From positions 1 through 54,655 of the forward strand of contig JAUSDC010000078.1 in the NCBI GenBank assembly GCA_030650845.1: 54,655 nucleotides of DNA. The letters are read 5' to 3'. The notes beneath the pieces were generated by a model. The model was not told where the DNA came from and did not search any database. It saw only the letters and a program-made list of their open reading frames with translations. How positions within the stretch are numbered: position 1 is the stretch's first letter; the number at the start of each line of letters is the position of its first letter. Both the position numbers and the translations under genes were made by a program. Below, one piece after another: positions 1-8,355 of this stretch. This DNA is from Candidatus Methanoperedens sp. (GTDB taxonomy: Archaea > Halobacteriota > Methanosarcinia > Methanosarcinales > Methanoperedenaceae).

Positions 1-1
1 T

Positions 2-1975
2 GCAGGTACAGAGAAGATGAAAGCTATCGCCTCTGCCATTCAGGAAGGCGCAATGGCATACCTTAACAGGCAGTATAAGACCGTAGCAATGATCGCAGCC
101 TTACTTGCGATCCTTATCGGGGTTGCGATCAATATTGAGACTGCAATAGGATTCATCCTCGGCGCAGTAATGTCAGCCGCAGCCGGGTATCTGGGCATGA
201 ACATCTCCGTTCGAAGCAACGTGCGCTGCGCCAATGCAGCCAAAGAAGGGATGGCAAAAGCGCTTGATGTGGCGTTCAAGGGAGGCGCTGTCACCGGGAT
301 CTCTGTTGCAAGTCTTGCCCTCCTGGGAGTAAGCGGATTATTTATCGCATTTGGCGGGGATATCAAAGCTGTTGATAAAGTTGTAGGGTTCGGGTTTGGC
401 GCTTCGCTTATAAGTCTATTCGCAAGAATAGGCGGCGGCATATTTACAAAAGCAGCAGATGTAGGAACAGACCTTGTGGGAAAAGTTGAAGCAGGAATTC
501 CTGAAGACGATCCGCGAAATCCAGGCGTGATCGCTGACAACGTTGGAGACAACGTGGGCGACTGTGCAGGTATGGCTGCAGATCTTTTTGAGACATACGC
601 CGTGACAGCGCTGGGCGCGATGCTCATTGGTGTGACTGTATTGAACGAATTCCCTAATGCTATCATATATCCCCTGACACTTGGCGCAGCAGCGATCATT
701 GCATCCATCATAGGGATATTCTTTGTTAAGTTAGGGAAGTCGGGCAATATCATGGGAGCTATGTATAACGGAGCGATCGTTGCAGGTATAATATCATTGA
801 TATTGTTCTATGTGATCACACAGGAGCTGATGAAAGGCGATATCCGCCTGTTTATCAGCGCACTTATTGGTCTTGGTGTTACTGCAGCAATGATACTGAT
901 CACAGAATATTACACATCAACAACACATAAACCTGTGAAAGACATAGCTAATGCCTCGGTGACAGGTCCGGGGACAAATGTAATTACTGGTCTTGCCGTG
1001 GGTCTTCAGAGCACAGCGCTGCCTGTAATAGTAATATGTGCAGGCATCCTTTCCTCATATTTAATAATGGGAGGTGCCACCAACCCCGCGCTTGGATTGT
1101 ATGGTATTGCAATAGCAGCAGCAGCCATGCTCTCGGTCACGGGAATCATAATCGCAATTGACGCTTATGGGCCAATAACAGATAACGCCGGCGGCATCGC
1201 TGAAATGGCAGAACTGCCAAAGGAAGTCAGGGATATAACAGACCCGCTTGACGCTGTGGGAAATACCACAAAGGCGATCACGAAAGGATATGCCATAGGT
1301 TCTGCTGCTCTTGGTGCCCTTGCGCTTTATGCTGCTTACAGCAGTAAGGTAAGCGAACTTCTCGGCGAAGGAAAGACACTTGAGCTTAACCTGTCAGATC
1401 CACTTGTGCTTGTGGGTTTACTCATTGGCGGCATGATACCATTCCTTTTCACGAGCTTCCTGATGGGAGCCGTGGGGCGTGCTGCGACCACTATAGTAAC
1501 AGAAATAAGGAGGCAGTTCAGGGAGATCAAAGGGATCATGGAAGGAACCGGAAAACCGGATTACGGGCGCTGCGTGGATATAGTCACAATTGCAGCACAG
1601 AAGGAAATGATAATACCCGGGCTTCTTGCAGTGCTATCGCCTCTTGTTGTGGGCTTCATCTTCGGCCCCGTTGCGCTGGGAGGTTTGCTCATAGGCGTTA
1701 TTATATCAGGGCTTATGCTTGCGATCATGATGACAACTGGCGGTGCAGCATGGGATAATGCCAAGAAATATATCGAATCGGGGAACCTTGGCGGGAAGAG
1801 ATTGCCGGATGGAAGCAAGAACCCGACGCATGCAGCGGCTGTTGTTGGCGATACTGTGGGCGACCCGACAAAAGATACAGCAGGACCTGCTATAAATCCG
1901 CTGATAAAAGTGATGAATATCGTGGCGATATTGTTCGCAGGGTTGATAGTGAAATACTATATCCTTAAGCCCTAA
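2..1975 (+). CDS. hppA: Membrane-bound proton-translocating pyrophosphatase, 5' end outside window
   Basis: Couples hydrolysis of pyrophosphate to ion pumping across the cytoplasmic membrane. The reading frame is open to the window edge (residues AGTEK before the first ATG at 17), so the N-terminal membrane helix is missing here. Family signatures are present: the [19 protein letters not shown] segment with its acidic substrate-binding residues, the [18 protein letters not shown] motif, and a second acidic block near the C-terminus ([18 protein letters not shown]). The motif [10 protein letters not shown] carries Lys (codon at 1271-1273) where K+-dependent enzymes have Ala, which points to the K+-independent, H+-pumping class. 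About 15 hydrophobic segments are visible. Followed at once by a hairpin terminator. Confidence 0.95.
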   Translation, partial: AGTEKMKAIASAIQEGAMAYLNRQYKTVAMIAALLAILIGVAINIETAIGFILGAVMSAAAGYLGMNISVRSNVRCANAAKEGMAKALDVAFKGGAVTGISVASLALLGVSGLFIAFGGDIKAVDKVVGFGFGASLISLFARIGGGIFTKAADVGTDLVGKVEAGIPEDDPRNPGVIADNVGDNVGDCAGMAADLFETYAVTALGAMLIGVTVLNEFPNAIIYPLTLGAAAIIASIIGIFFVKLGKSGNIMGAMYNGAIVAGIISLILFYVITQELMKGDIRLFISALIGLGVTAAMILITEYYTSTTHKPVKDIANASVTGPGTNVITGLAVGLQSTALPVIVICAGILSSYLIMGGATNPALGLYGIAIAAAAMLSVTGIIIAIDAYGPITDNAGGIAEMAELPKEVRDITDPLDAVGNTTKAITKGYAIGSAALGALALYAAYSSKVSELLGEGKTLELNLSDPLVLVGLLIGGMIPFLFTSFLMGAVGRAATTIVTEIRRQFREIKGIMEGTGKPDYGRCVDIVTIAAQKEMIIPGLLAVLSPLVVGFIFGPVALGGLLIGVIISGLMLAIMMTTGGAAWDNAKKYIESGNLGGKRLPDGSKNPTHAAAVVGDTVGDPTKDTAGPAINPLIKVMNIVAILFAGLIVKYYILKP

Positions 1976-2003
1976 AAAACAAACCGCGCTGCGGTTTGTT
2001 TTT
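1975..2003. terminator. Perfect hairpin between convergent genes
   Basis: A 13-bp perfect inverted repeat (arms 1975-1987 and 1991-2003) with a 3-nt loop; the core is AAACCGC/GCGGTTT. The arms begin with A-runs and end with T-runs, so the structure works as a terminator on either strand. It sits directly after the pyrophosphatase stop and faces the 3' end of the minus-strand operon. Confidence 0.75.
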
Positions 2004-2036
2004 ATGACGGTATTCTGAATACAGTCTAAGGATTTC

Positions 2037-2666
2037 CTAACTTATTTTTTTTGCTTTTATTATGAACTCATCCGCGAATAGATTCTTCCACAAAAGAGCC
2101 AACCTGTACCAGAGGAAGTTCAACCTCCTTTTCCAGAAATAAATACTTGGTGTGACATCAAGCGATATGATTTTATAACCAGCATCAACAGCGAGTTTAT
2201 TTGAAGAATTCAGATTATAAAAATGCAGATGTGTCCTGTCAAAAACGCCGCTTTGGGCATATTCGAATTTTCCGAAAAAGATGGTCAGCCTGGAATGCCA
2301 GTTCACGATATTGGGTACTGAAAAAATCAAAAATCCATCATCTGACAGGTATTTCTTGATGTCTTTCAATACTTTCAATGGCTCTACCATGTGTTCCAGG
2401 ACATTTCCCATAATGATATAATCAAAAAATCCTTCGCTGTAAGGAAGTTGTGTTTTTTCTATATCGATATTATGGATCTCCACGCATTTGCCTTTTGCAA
2501 TACATGCCATAGATGTGTCCTTTTCAACGCAGTAAACCCGGCATTTCTTCTTTATCGAAAGCATATTTGAAAGTCTACCGTCAGCACATCCGATCTCAAG
2601 AACCGTAGAACCCTCGGCTATCTGTTCATAAATCTTGAGGCGTGAGGTACAGGTATCGATATACAT
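2037..2666 (-). CDS. Class I SAM-dependent methyltransferase
   Basis: 209 residues with the Rossmann motif I VLEIGCADG near residue 23, an acidic motif II (CVEKD), and the motif IV/post-IV region (FDYIIMGNVLEHM) typical of type 11/MetW-UbiG-like methyltransferases. The substrate cannot be told from sequence. It is the last gene of a tightly packed minus-strand operon (3 nt after the upstream flavin-type protein), so its substrate may be linked to the split-barrel proteins encoded with it. Confidence 0.8.
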   Translation of the reverse strand: MYIDTCTSRLKIYEQIAEGSTVLEIGCADGRLSNMLSIKKKCRVYCVEKDTSMACIAKGKCVEIHNIDIEKTQLPYSEGFFDYIIMGNVLEHMVEPLKVLKDIKKYLSDDGFLIFSVPNIVNWHSRLTIFFGKFEYAQSGVFDRTHLHFYNLNSSNKLAVDAGYKIISLDVTPSIYFWKRRLNFLWYRLALLWKNLFADEFIIKAKKIS

Positions 2667-2669
2667 CGT

Positions 2670-3137
2670 CTATCCAAGCTTAATTGACTTAAAATGAGGG
2701 CCTTTCCAGTATACCATTTTTCCGATCTTTATCTGAACGATCACATCGTTCTCACCCATCGATCTATTCTCTATCACAGCCTGGTACTTTCCTTTGAATT
2801 CCATATAGATGTCCCTGTAGAGTCCCAAAGTCTCCTCTGAAAGGAAATAGATGGGTCCTTTTTCTGTTATCTGGGCAGTACCCTGCGCCAATATACCTTC
2901 GTTGTTGAACGGGTTTTTCGTATCCCTGATATCCACCGTAATGCTGACCTTCGGGTTCTCAAGTATATTCTTGACTTTTTTTGATCTATCGTTGGTAATA
3001 AAAAATATTTTTTGCAACGGCTCTTCGTACACAAAGAAAACAGGCGTAATATGCGGCTGATCGTCACGATCGCTCGTGCACACGTATCCGAAGTAGTTCC
3101 CATAAAGGATATTGAGCATTTCATCTGGTATCTTCAT
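2670..3137 (-). CDS. Pyridoxamine-5'-phosphate oxidase-like split-barrel protein
   Basis: 155 residues with the PNPOx-like FMN-binding split-barrel pattern: N-terminal YVCTSDRDDQPHITPVFFVYE, then a strand ending KIFFITNDRSKKVKNI, VSITVDI and a C-terminal IGKMVYWKGPHF. Such proteins bind FMN, F420 or heme; the cofactor here is not decidable. The C-terminal half of the upstream neighbour (3140-4366) has the same order of motifs, so the two are paralogous domains. The gene starts 2 nt after the stop of that neighbour. Confidence 0.8.
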   Translation of the reverse strand: MKIPDEMLNILYGNYFGYVCTSDRDDQPHITPVFFVYEEPLQKIFFITNDRSKKVKNILENPKVSITVDIRDTKNPFNNEGILAQGTAQITEKGPIYFLSEETLGLYRDIYMEFKGKYQAVIENRSMGENDVIVQIKIGKMVYWKGPHFKSIKLG

Positions 3138-3139
3138 GG

Positions 3140-4366
3140 TTACACCGGCACACTGATCTGCTTAGCTCCTCTCCAGTATATTATTTTGACAGGTTTTATT
3201 TCCACAAGGATCCTTGAGATAATTGGTGTTAGCTGCCATGCTTTTGGCAGTTCTGAGGTGGCATATTTTTGTGTATATTCTGGATATTTCTTAAGAAACA
3301 GAGAACGTGCGCCAAGCATCTGGAAAAAGCGTAATGGGAGATCCCGGAGCCCATATATTTTTACCTCGCCTGTGAAAAGTACAGCTTTATTCTGATATAT
3401 GTTGCTCATGTCCCGGGTGTCTATCAGGAATGCAACTTTCCTGTTCTTGCTCAACATTTTTAACTTCTTTGACTCTTTGGAAGTATTAAAAAAAATCCTC
3501 TGTCCATCGAATATATAGACAACAGGAGTAACATGCGTTTCTCCATGAAAGGCACTTCCTACATATGCGAAACTGGACTCCATGACAAGGTTGTATATGT
3601 CAGGCGGCAGCCAGGGTACCTTTGAGACGATATATGCTGAAGTCATCGATGTGATGATAATAAAGACAAAAAATACAAGTATTACAGCAACAAGGAAACT
3701 GTCATGCTGGATAATGGGTATCAAAAGAAGTGAGATCATTCCGAAAAAGACATTGTTTATGTCAAGTTTTTGAAGGTAATTAAGTTCTGTATATGGCGTA
3801 TGTTCAAGTTCGCTTCTTTTTTCTGCAAGTTTTTTCAGCTTGATAGACCTCCAGAGTGCAAGTATGGATGTCCATATTCCGAGCCCCATCCTGTAGCAGA
3901 TATCCCAGATGAGAAGACTTACGAACAAAAGCAGAATGATATTTGGGTCCTTTCCAAGCCAGTACTCTATCAAATCCGACCCGAAATTAAAAAGATATAT
4001 CATGAACGTGATGAAAATTGCCAGGCCTGGTACTGCTTCGTAATGGTTCCTGTGAAAGAGAATACCCCGGTATCTCTCTAATAGTTCATTTTCATCTTTG
4101 CTGAGTGGCGCCCTGAATTTGCGCAGTGTTGGGCCCAGCTGGAGTATCAGAAGGCTCCAGGAGACAGCTACCAGTATCCCAAGGGAACCATAGATCAGCG
4201 AAACGGATTTCAGGTTGAATATGAAACCAAGAATTAGTCCAATAACAAGAAGCAACAGCAGTTGGAGCAGAATGCTGTACCGGTAAGGGAGAAGTGAGAA
4301 GGGGGGGATGCTGCCCACGATTATTTCATATATCCATTTCATCTCCTTTTTTTCATCGCTGGACAT
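3140..4366 (-). CDS. Membrane protein fused to a C-terminal PNPOx-like split-barrel domain
   Basis: 408 residues. Residues 1 to about 240 hold around six hydrophobic segments in two sets (roughly 25-80 and 110-245). The rest is a split-barrel domain: FAYVGSAFHGETHVTPVVYI, RIFFNTSKESKKLKML, VAFLIDTRD, and a closing VKIIYWRGAKQI that matches the end of the next gene (MVYWKGPHF). The barrel would lie on the cytoplasmic side if the start is cytoplasmic. First gene of the operon 4366 to 2037. I do not recognise a named family for the membrane part; the cofactor and substrate are unknown. Confidence 0.75.
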   Translation of the reverse strand: MSSDEKKEMKWIYEIIVGSIPPFSLLPYRYSILLQLLLLLVIGLILGFIFNLKSVSLIYGSLGILVAVSWSLLILQLGPTLRKFRAPLSKDENELLERYRGILFHRNHYEAVPGLAIFITFMIYLFNFGSDLIEYWLGKDPNIILLLFVSLLIWDICYRMGLGIWTSILALWRSIKLKKLAEKRSELEHTPYTELNYLQKLDINNVFFGMISLLLIPIIQHDSFLVAVILVFFVFIIITSMTSAYIVSKVPWLPPDIYNLVMESSFAYVGSAFHGETHVTPVVYIFDGQRIFFNTSKESKKLKMLSKNRKVAFLIDTRDMSNIYQNKAVLFTGEVKIYGLRDLPLRFFQMLGARSLFLKKYPEYTQKYATSELPKAWQLTPIISRILVEIKPVKIIYWRGAKQISVPV

Positions 4367-4545
4367 TTGATGATTTTTATGGTTAGCATTGATAATAAAT
4401 CTCTCCTATAGGGAAAGGTTTAAATTATAATAGGTTGTTCAAGGGGCGCACGTCCATGAGGTTTTAACACAACTTGCAATTTATTAATTATCATTTAGTA
4501 TTCCATATTGGCCGATTATCCATTAGTTTAAAAAATAGAATGTTT

Positions 4546-4634
4546 GGGCTCGTAGCTCAGTCAGGCAGAGCACCGGGCTTTTATTCGAAAGAAAAGATAC
4601 CCGATGGTCGAGGGTTCAAATCCCTCCGAGCCCG
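4546..4634 (+). tRNA. tRNA-Lys (UUU), interrupted by a 15-nt intron
   Basis: Acceptor GGGCTCG (4546-4552) pairs with CGAGCCC (4627-4633). The D-arm is GCTC/GAGC, and the T-arm is GAGGG-TTCAAAT-CCCTC. The anticodon stem is CCGGG (4573-4577) with CCCGA (4600-4604), having one C-A mismatch at the outer pair. The span between the stem halves is 22 nt. Removing 15 nt after position 37 leaves the loop CTTTTAA with anticodon TTT at 4580-4582, the standard archaeal lysine loop. The gene ends 21 nt before rpoH and may be co-transcribed. Confidence 0.88.
4584..4598 (+). other. Candidate 15-nt tRNA intron at position 37/38
   Basis: The anticodon segment CTTTT (4578-4582) pairs with AAAAG (4592-4596). 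This helix is flanked by 3-nt bulges ATT (4583-4585) and ATA (4597-4599), with a GAAA loop inside. That is a bulge-helix-bulge shape as cut by archaeal tRNA endonuclease. Exact cut sites could shift by a base. Confidence 0.7.
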
Positions 4635-4655
4635 TTTTGTTCTGGAGGAAAGTGC

Positions 4656-4913
4656 ATGAAGGAGAAAGAAAATAAAGGTAGAGATTTCAATCCATTAGGT
4701 CATAAAATGGTCCCGAAACACGAGATCATAGATGAAACTGAATTAAAAAAAACATTATCAGTATATAATATCGAAAAAGAACAGATGCCTAAGATCCGTG
4801 TTACAGACCCTGCTGCAGTGCAAATACAGGCAAAAGTGGGAGATGTTATCTGCATCACACGGGATAGCCAGACAGCAAGTAAAGCCATTTTTTATCGGTT
4901 AGTTATCGCATAA
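4656..4913 (+). CDS. rpoH: RNA polymerase subunit H (Rpo5)
   Basis: 85 residues matching the C-terminal-type Rpb5 domain that archaea use alone: MVPKHEIIDETELKKTL, then MPKIRVTDPAAVQIQAKVGDVICITRDS and a final FYRLVIA. The ATG has GGAGG about 8 nt upstream. It opens the RNA polymerase operon, in the order usual for euryarchaea (H, B'', B', A', A'', L30e, NusA, S12, S7). Confidence 0.95.
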   Translation: MKEKENKGRDFNPLGHKMVPKHEIIDETELKKTLSVYNIEKEQMPKIRVTDPAAVQIQAKVGDVICITRDSQTASKAIFYRLVIA

Positions 4914-4937
4914 ATTATCTGGGAACTATGAGGAAAT

Positions 4938-6539
4938 ATGTTAGATAGAAGAGTGTTATCAAAAGCTTATTTTACAAGTGATAAAATAGTGAGACATCAT
5001 GTGGATTCCTTCAATGATTTCTTGGAATACGGTCTTCAAAAAGTCATCGATGAACAGAGGATCATTGAAACAGATATAGAAGGGACACACGTCCGTCTCG
5101 GAAAGATCCATGTAGGTCATCCAGTGGTCAGAGAAGCAGATGGCGCAGTGGATAAACTCTATCCCACAGAAGCGCGCCTTCGAAACATCACATATTCTGC
5201 TCCTCTTTCTCTAGGAATGACGATCGTAAGCCCGGAAGGCGAAAAAGAGGAAAAGGAAGCTAATATCGGGTCTATGCCGATGATGATCTGGTCAAAAAGA
5301 TGTAATCTTGTAGGGCTTACTGAAAAGGATATGGTGGAACTTGGAGAAGATCCCCAGGATCCTGGAGGATATTTCATAATCAATGGCACTGAACGAGTAA
5401 TTACCACGCTTGAAGATCTTGCTCCGAACAAGATACTTGTCGAAAAGGAAGAAAGATACGGGGAAAATATAGAAGTTGCAAAAGTTTTCTCACAGAGGCG
5501 GGGCTACCGCGCACTTGTTGTTGTTGAAAGGAACAGAAAATCCATTCTTGAAGTTTCATTCCCATCCATATCAGGCAGGATCAATTTTGTTACGCTCATC
5601 AGGGCGCTTGGCATTGAAACAGATCAGGACATCGTGAACGCAGTATCGAACGATCCTGAAATAGTCAAATTCATGCTCGAGAACCTCGAAGAGGCAGAAG
5701 TTGCTGACAAAGAAAAAGCCATGGAGAAAATAGGAACTCGCGTCGCTTCAGGTCAGGCAAGGGATTACCAGATAAAGAGGGCAAATTACGTTATTGACAG
5801 ATACCTGCTTCCGCACCTTGGCAACGATGAAGCGCACAGATTACTTAAAGCGCAATTCCTAGGACGAATGGCGCAGGCATGCTTTGAACTTGCGCTTGGC
5901 AAAAGGGACAGCGATGATAAAGACCATTATGCTAATAAAAGACTGAAACTAGCGGGTGACCTGATGGAAGACCTTTTCAGGGTCTCATTCAACAGGCTCA
6001 CACGTGATATCAAATACCAGCTTGAAAGAGCCAGCATGAGGAACAGGGACCTCAACGTTGCCACGGTCGTTCGTTCTGATGTACTCACAGAACGTCTTGT
6101 GCATCCTCTTGCAACAGGAAACTGGGTAGGAGGAAGGACCGGTGTTTCTCAGCTTCTTGATCGTACAGATTATATTGCATCGCTCTCACATCTTAGAAGA
6201 GTTATCTCACCGCTGTCACGTTCTCAACCTCATTTCGAGGCGCGTGACCTGCACCCCACTCAGTGGGGAAGGGTGTGTCCATCAGAAACGCCAGAAGGAC
6301 CAAATTGTGGTCTTGTGAAGAATTTTGCACAGTTAGTCGAAATATCCACAAGCGCAGGTGAAGATAAAAATTTCAAGGTCATGCTGTTTGAAATGGGCAT
6401 AGTCCCGATAATACCTCATCTTACTGAAATGGAAGAAGTCCCTACTACTTATGCTACTGAATTAGAAGCGCAAGAGGAAGAAGATGTAGCTAAGGTTGAG
6501 CAACCTGAGGAAGAACCGGAGGCTGATTTCAGTGAATAA
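4938..6539 (+). CDS. rpoB2: RNA polymerase subunit B'' (Rpo2N)
   Basis: 533 residues, the N-terminal half of the beta-like subunit, split from B' as in methanogens and haloarchaea. Visible are the early motif [15 protein letters not shown], the [13 protein letters not shown] segment and the closing [15 protein letters not shown] block near residue 450. A strongly acidic tail follows ([20 protein letters not shown]). The stop overlaps the start of rpoB1 by 8 nt, so the two chains are probably translationally coupled. Confidence 0.97.
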   Translation: MLDRRVLSKAYFTSDKIVRHHVDSFNDFLEYGLQKVIDEQRIIETDIEGTHVRLGKIHVGHPVVREADGAVDKLYPTEARLRNITYSAPLSLGMTIVSPEGEKEEKEANIGSMPMMIWSKRCNLVGLTEKDMVELGEDPQDPGGYFIINGTERVITTLEDLAPNKILVEKEERYGENIEVAKVFSQRRGYRALVVVERNRKSILEVSFPSISGRINFVTLIRALGIETDQDIVNAVSNDPEIVKFMLENLEEAEVADKEKAMEKIGTRVASGQARDYQIKRANYVIDRYLLPHLGNDEAHRLLKAQFLGRMAQACFELALGKRDSDDKDHYANKRLKLAGDLMEDLFRVSFNRLTRDIKYQLERASMRNRDLNVATVVRSDVLTERLVHPLATGNWVGGRTGVSQLLDRTDYIASLSHLRRVISPLSRSQPHFEARDLHPTQWGRVCPSETPEGPNCGLVKNFAQLVEISTSAGEDKNFKVMLFEMGIVPIIPHLTEMEEVPTTYATELEAQEEEDVAKVEQPEEEPEADFSE

Positions 6540-8346
6540 GACAAGGATTTTCTTAAATGGTGAACTTCTGGGAACACATGATGATCCCAGAGATTTTGTT
6601 AGTGAATTCAGGAAAAAACGCCAGCACGGCGAGATCAAGAGACAGGTCAACATTACGTTCGTTGAAGATACGAATGAGATCTATATTAACTCAGACCCGG
6701 GAAGAGCAAGACGTCCTGCCATAATCGTTAAGAACGGCGCCCCTCTTGTAACTAAAGAACATATCGAGAAACTGAAGAAAGGTGAGATCGATTTTGACGA
6801 TCTCGTCAATGAAGGTCTTGTAGAGATCCTTGATGCTGAAGAGGAAGAGAACGCTCTTATTGCAATAGATGAAAAAGATATTACCCAGAAACATACGCAT
6901 CTTGAGATCAACCCTGCGCTGATACTGGGCATATGCACAGGCATGGTGCCTTTTCCAGAACACAATGCATCTCCCAGAAATACCATGGGTGCAGGCATGA
7001 TAAAGCAGTGTCTGGGCATGTCAACTCCAAATATGAAACTTCGCCCTGATACAAGGGCGCATGTTCTACACTACCCGCAGAAGGCCATGGTGAGCACACA
7101 GACAGCCGAAGCCATAGGTTTTGATAAGAGACCTGCAGGACAGAACTTCGTGATCGCAGTTTTGTCATATGAAGGCTATAATATTGAAGATGCCCTTGTT
7201 ATCAACAGAGGTTCTATAGAGCGGGGTCTTGGAAGGAGTCATTTCTTCAGGACCAACGAAGGCGAGGAACGCAAGTATCCTGGAGGGCAGGAAGACAAAT
7301 TCGAAATACCTGATGCAGAAGTAAGAGGTGCTCGAGGTGCTGAGGTATACAAACAACTGGACAGCGATGGACTTGTAAATCCAGAAATACCAGTTGGACC
7401 AAACGATGTGCTGATAGGAAAAACAAGTCCCCCCAGGTTCCTTGAAGAACCAACTGAACTGGGTATAAGTCCTCTTCAGAGGCGAGAGAGCTCAGTAACG
7501 ATGCGCTCGAACGAGAAAGGGACGGTAGATACAGTTATTCTTACAGAATCCGAGAACGGCTCAAGACTTGCAAAAGTCAGGACGCGAGACCAGAGAGTGC
7601 CGGAAATTGGTGATAAATTCGCATCAAGGCACGGACAAAAAGGCGTTATCGGTCTGATAGTACCTCAAGAAGATATGCCATTTGCAGAGAACGGAATAGT
7701 TCCTGACCTGATAGTTAATCCTCACGCCATCCCTTCAAGAATGACCGTAGGACACGTCCTTGAAATGATCGGCGGTAAGGTTGGATCTCTAGAAGGGCGT
7801 CAGATAGATGGGACCCCTTTTTCAGGAGCATCTGAAAAAGAACTCAGGGATGCACTGAAGATCTTTGGATATTCCCATACTGCAAAAGAAGTGCTTTACG
7901 ATGGAATAACCGGGAACATGATCCAGGCAGATATTTTCATGGGCGTTATCTTATATCAGAAATTATATCACATGGTCTCCTCAAAGATGCATGCAAGGTC
8001 ACGCGGTCCAGTACAGGTTTTGACAAGACAGCCAACCGAAGGAAGGGCAAGAGAAGGCGGTCTCAGGTTCGGAGAAATGGAACGTGATGTGCTGATAGGA
8101 CATGGTGCGGCCATGGCATTGAAGGAACGTCTGCTGGATGAATCTGACAGGGTCATTGAATATGTATGTACACATTGTGGAATGATAGCCACCCTGGATA
8201 AGAGAAAGAACTTAACTGTATGCCATAACTGCAATGCGGAGATAGATATACATCCTGCAGAAATGAGCTACGCATTCAAGTTACTGCTTGATGAGATCAT
8301 ATCACTCGGAGTTGCGCCGCGGCTTGTGCTTGAAGATGCGGTGTAG
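6532..8346 (+). CDS. rpoB1: RNA polymerase subunit B' (Rpo2C)
   Basis: Carries the C-terminal half of the beta-like subunit: [12 protein letters not shown] near residue 363, the [20 protein letters not shown] block, and a C-terminal zinc site (CTHCG near 545, CHNC near 563). The frame is open back to 6496, but family proteins begin with an NKxRxFL-type sequence. The GTG at 6532 ([11 protein letters not shown]) has GGAGG about 10 nt upstream and fits best. It overlaps the end of rpoB2. Confidence 0.95.
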   Translation: MNKTRIFLNGELLGTHDDPRDFVSEFRKKRQHGEIKRQVNITFVEDTNEIYINSDPGRARRPAIIVKNGAPLVTKEHIEKLKKGEIDFDDLVNEGLVEILDAEEEENALIAIDEKDITQKHTHLEINPALILGICTGMVPFPEHNASPRNTMGAGMIKQCLGMSTPNMKLRPDTRAHVLHYPQKAMVSTQTAEAIGFDKRPAGQNFVIAVLSYEGYNIEDALVINRGSIERGLGRSHFFRTNEGEERKYPGGQEDKFEIPDAEVRGARGAEVYKQLDSDGLVNPEIPVGPNDVLIGKTSPPRFLEEPTELGISPLQRRESSVTMRSNEKGTVDTVILTESENGSRLAKVRTRDQRVPEIGDKFASRHGQKGVIGLIVPQEDMPFAENGIVPDLIVNPHAIPSRMTVGHVLEMIGGKVGSLEGRQIDGTPFSGASEKELRDALKIFGYSHTAKEVLYDGITGNMIQADIFMGVILYQKLYHMVSSKMHARSRGPVQVLTRQPTEGRAREGGLRFGEMERDVLIGHGAAMALKERLLDESDRVIEYVCTHCGMIATLDKRKNLTVCHNCNAEIDIHPAEMSYAFKLLLDEIISLGVAPRLVLEDAV

Positions 8347-8355
8347 GAGGAAATC

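Noticed and set aside
40-753. 237-codon minus-strand ORF opposite hppA
   Set aside because: Shadow of the codon pattern in the pyrophosphatase gene: low-complexity Ala/Pro/Ser text and no ribosome site.
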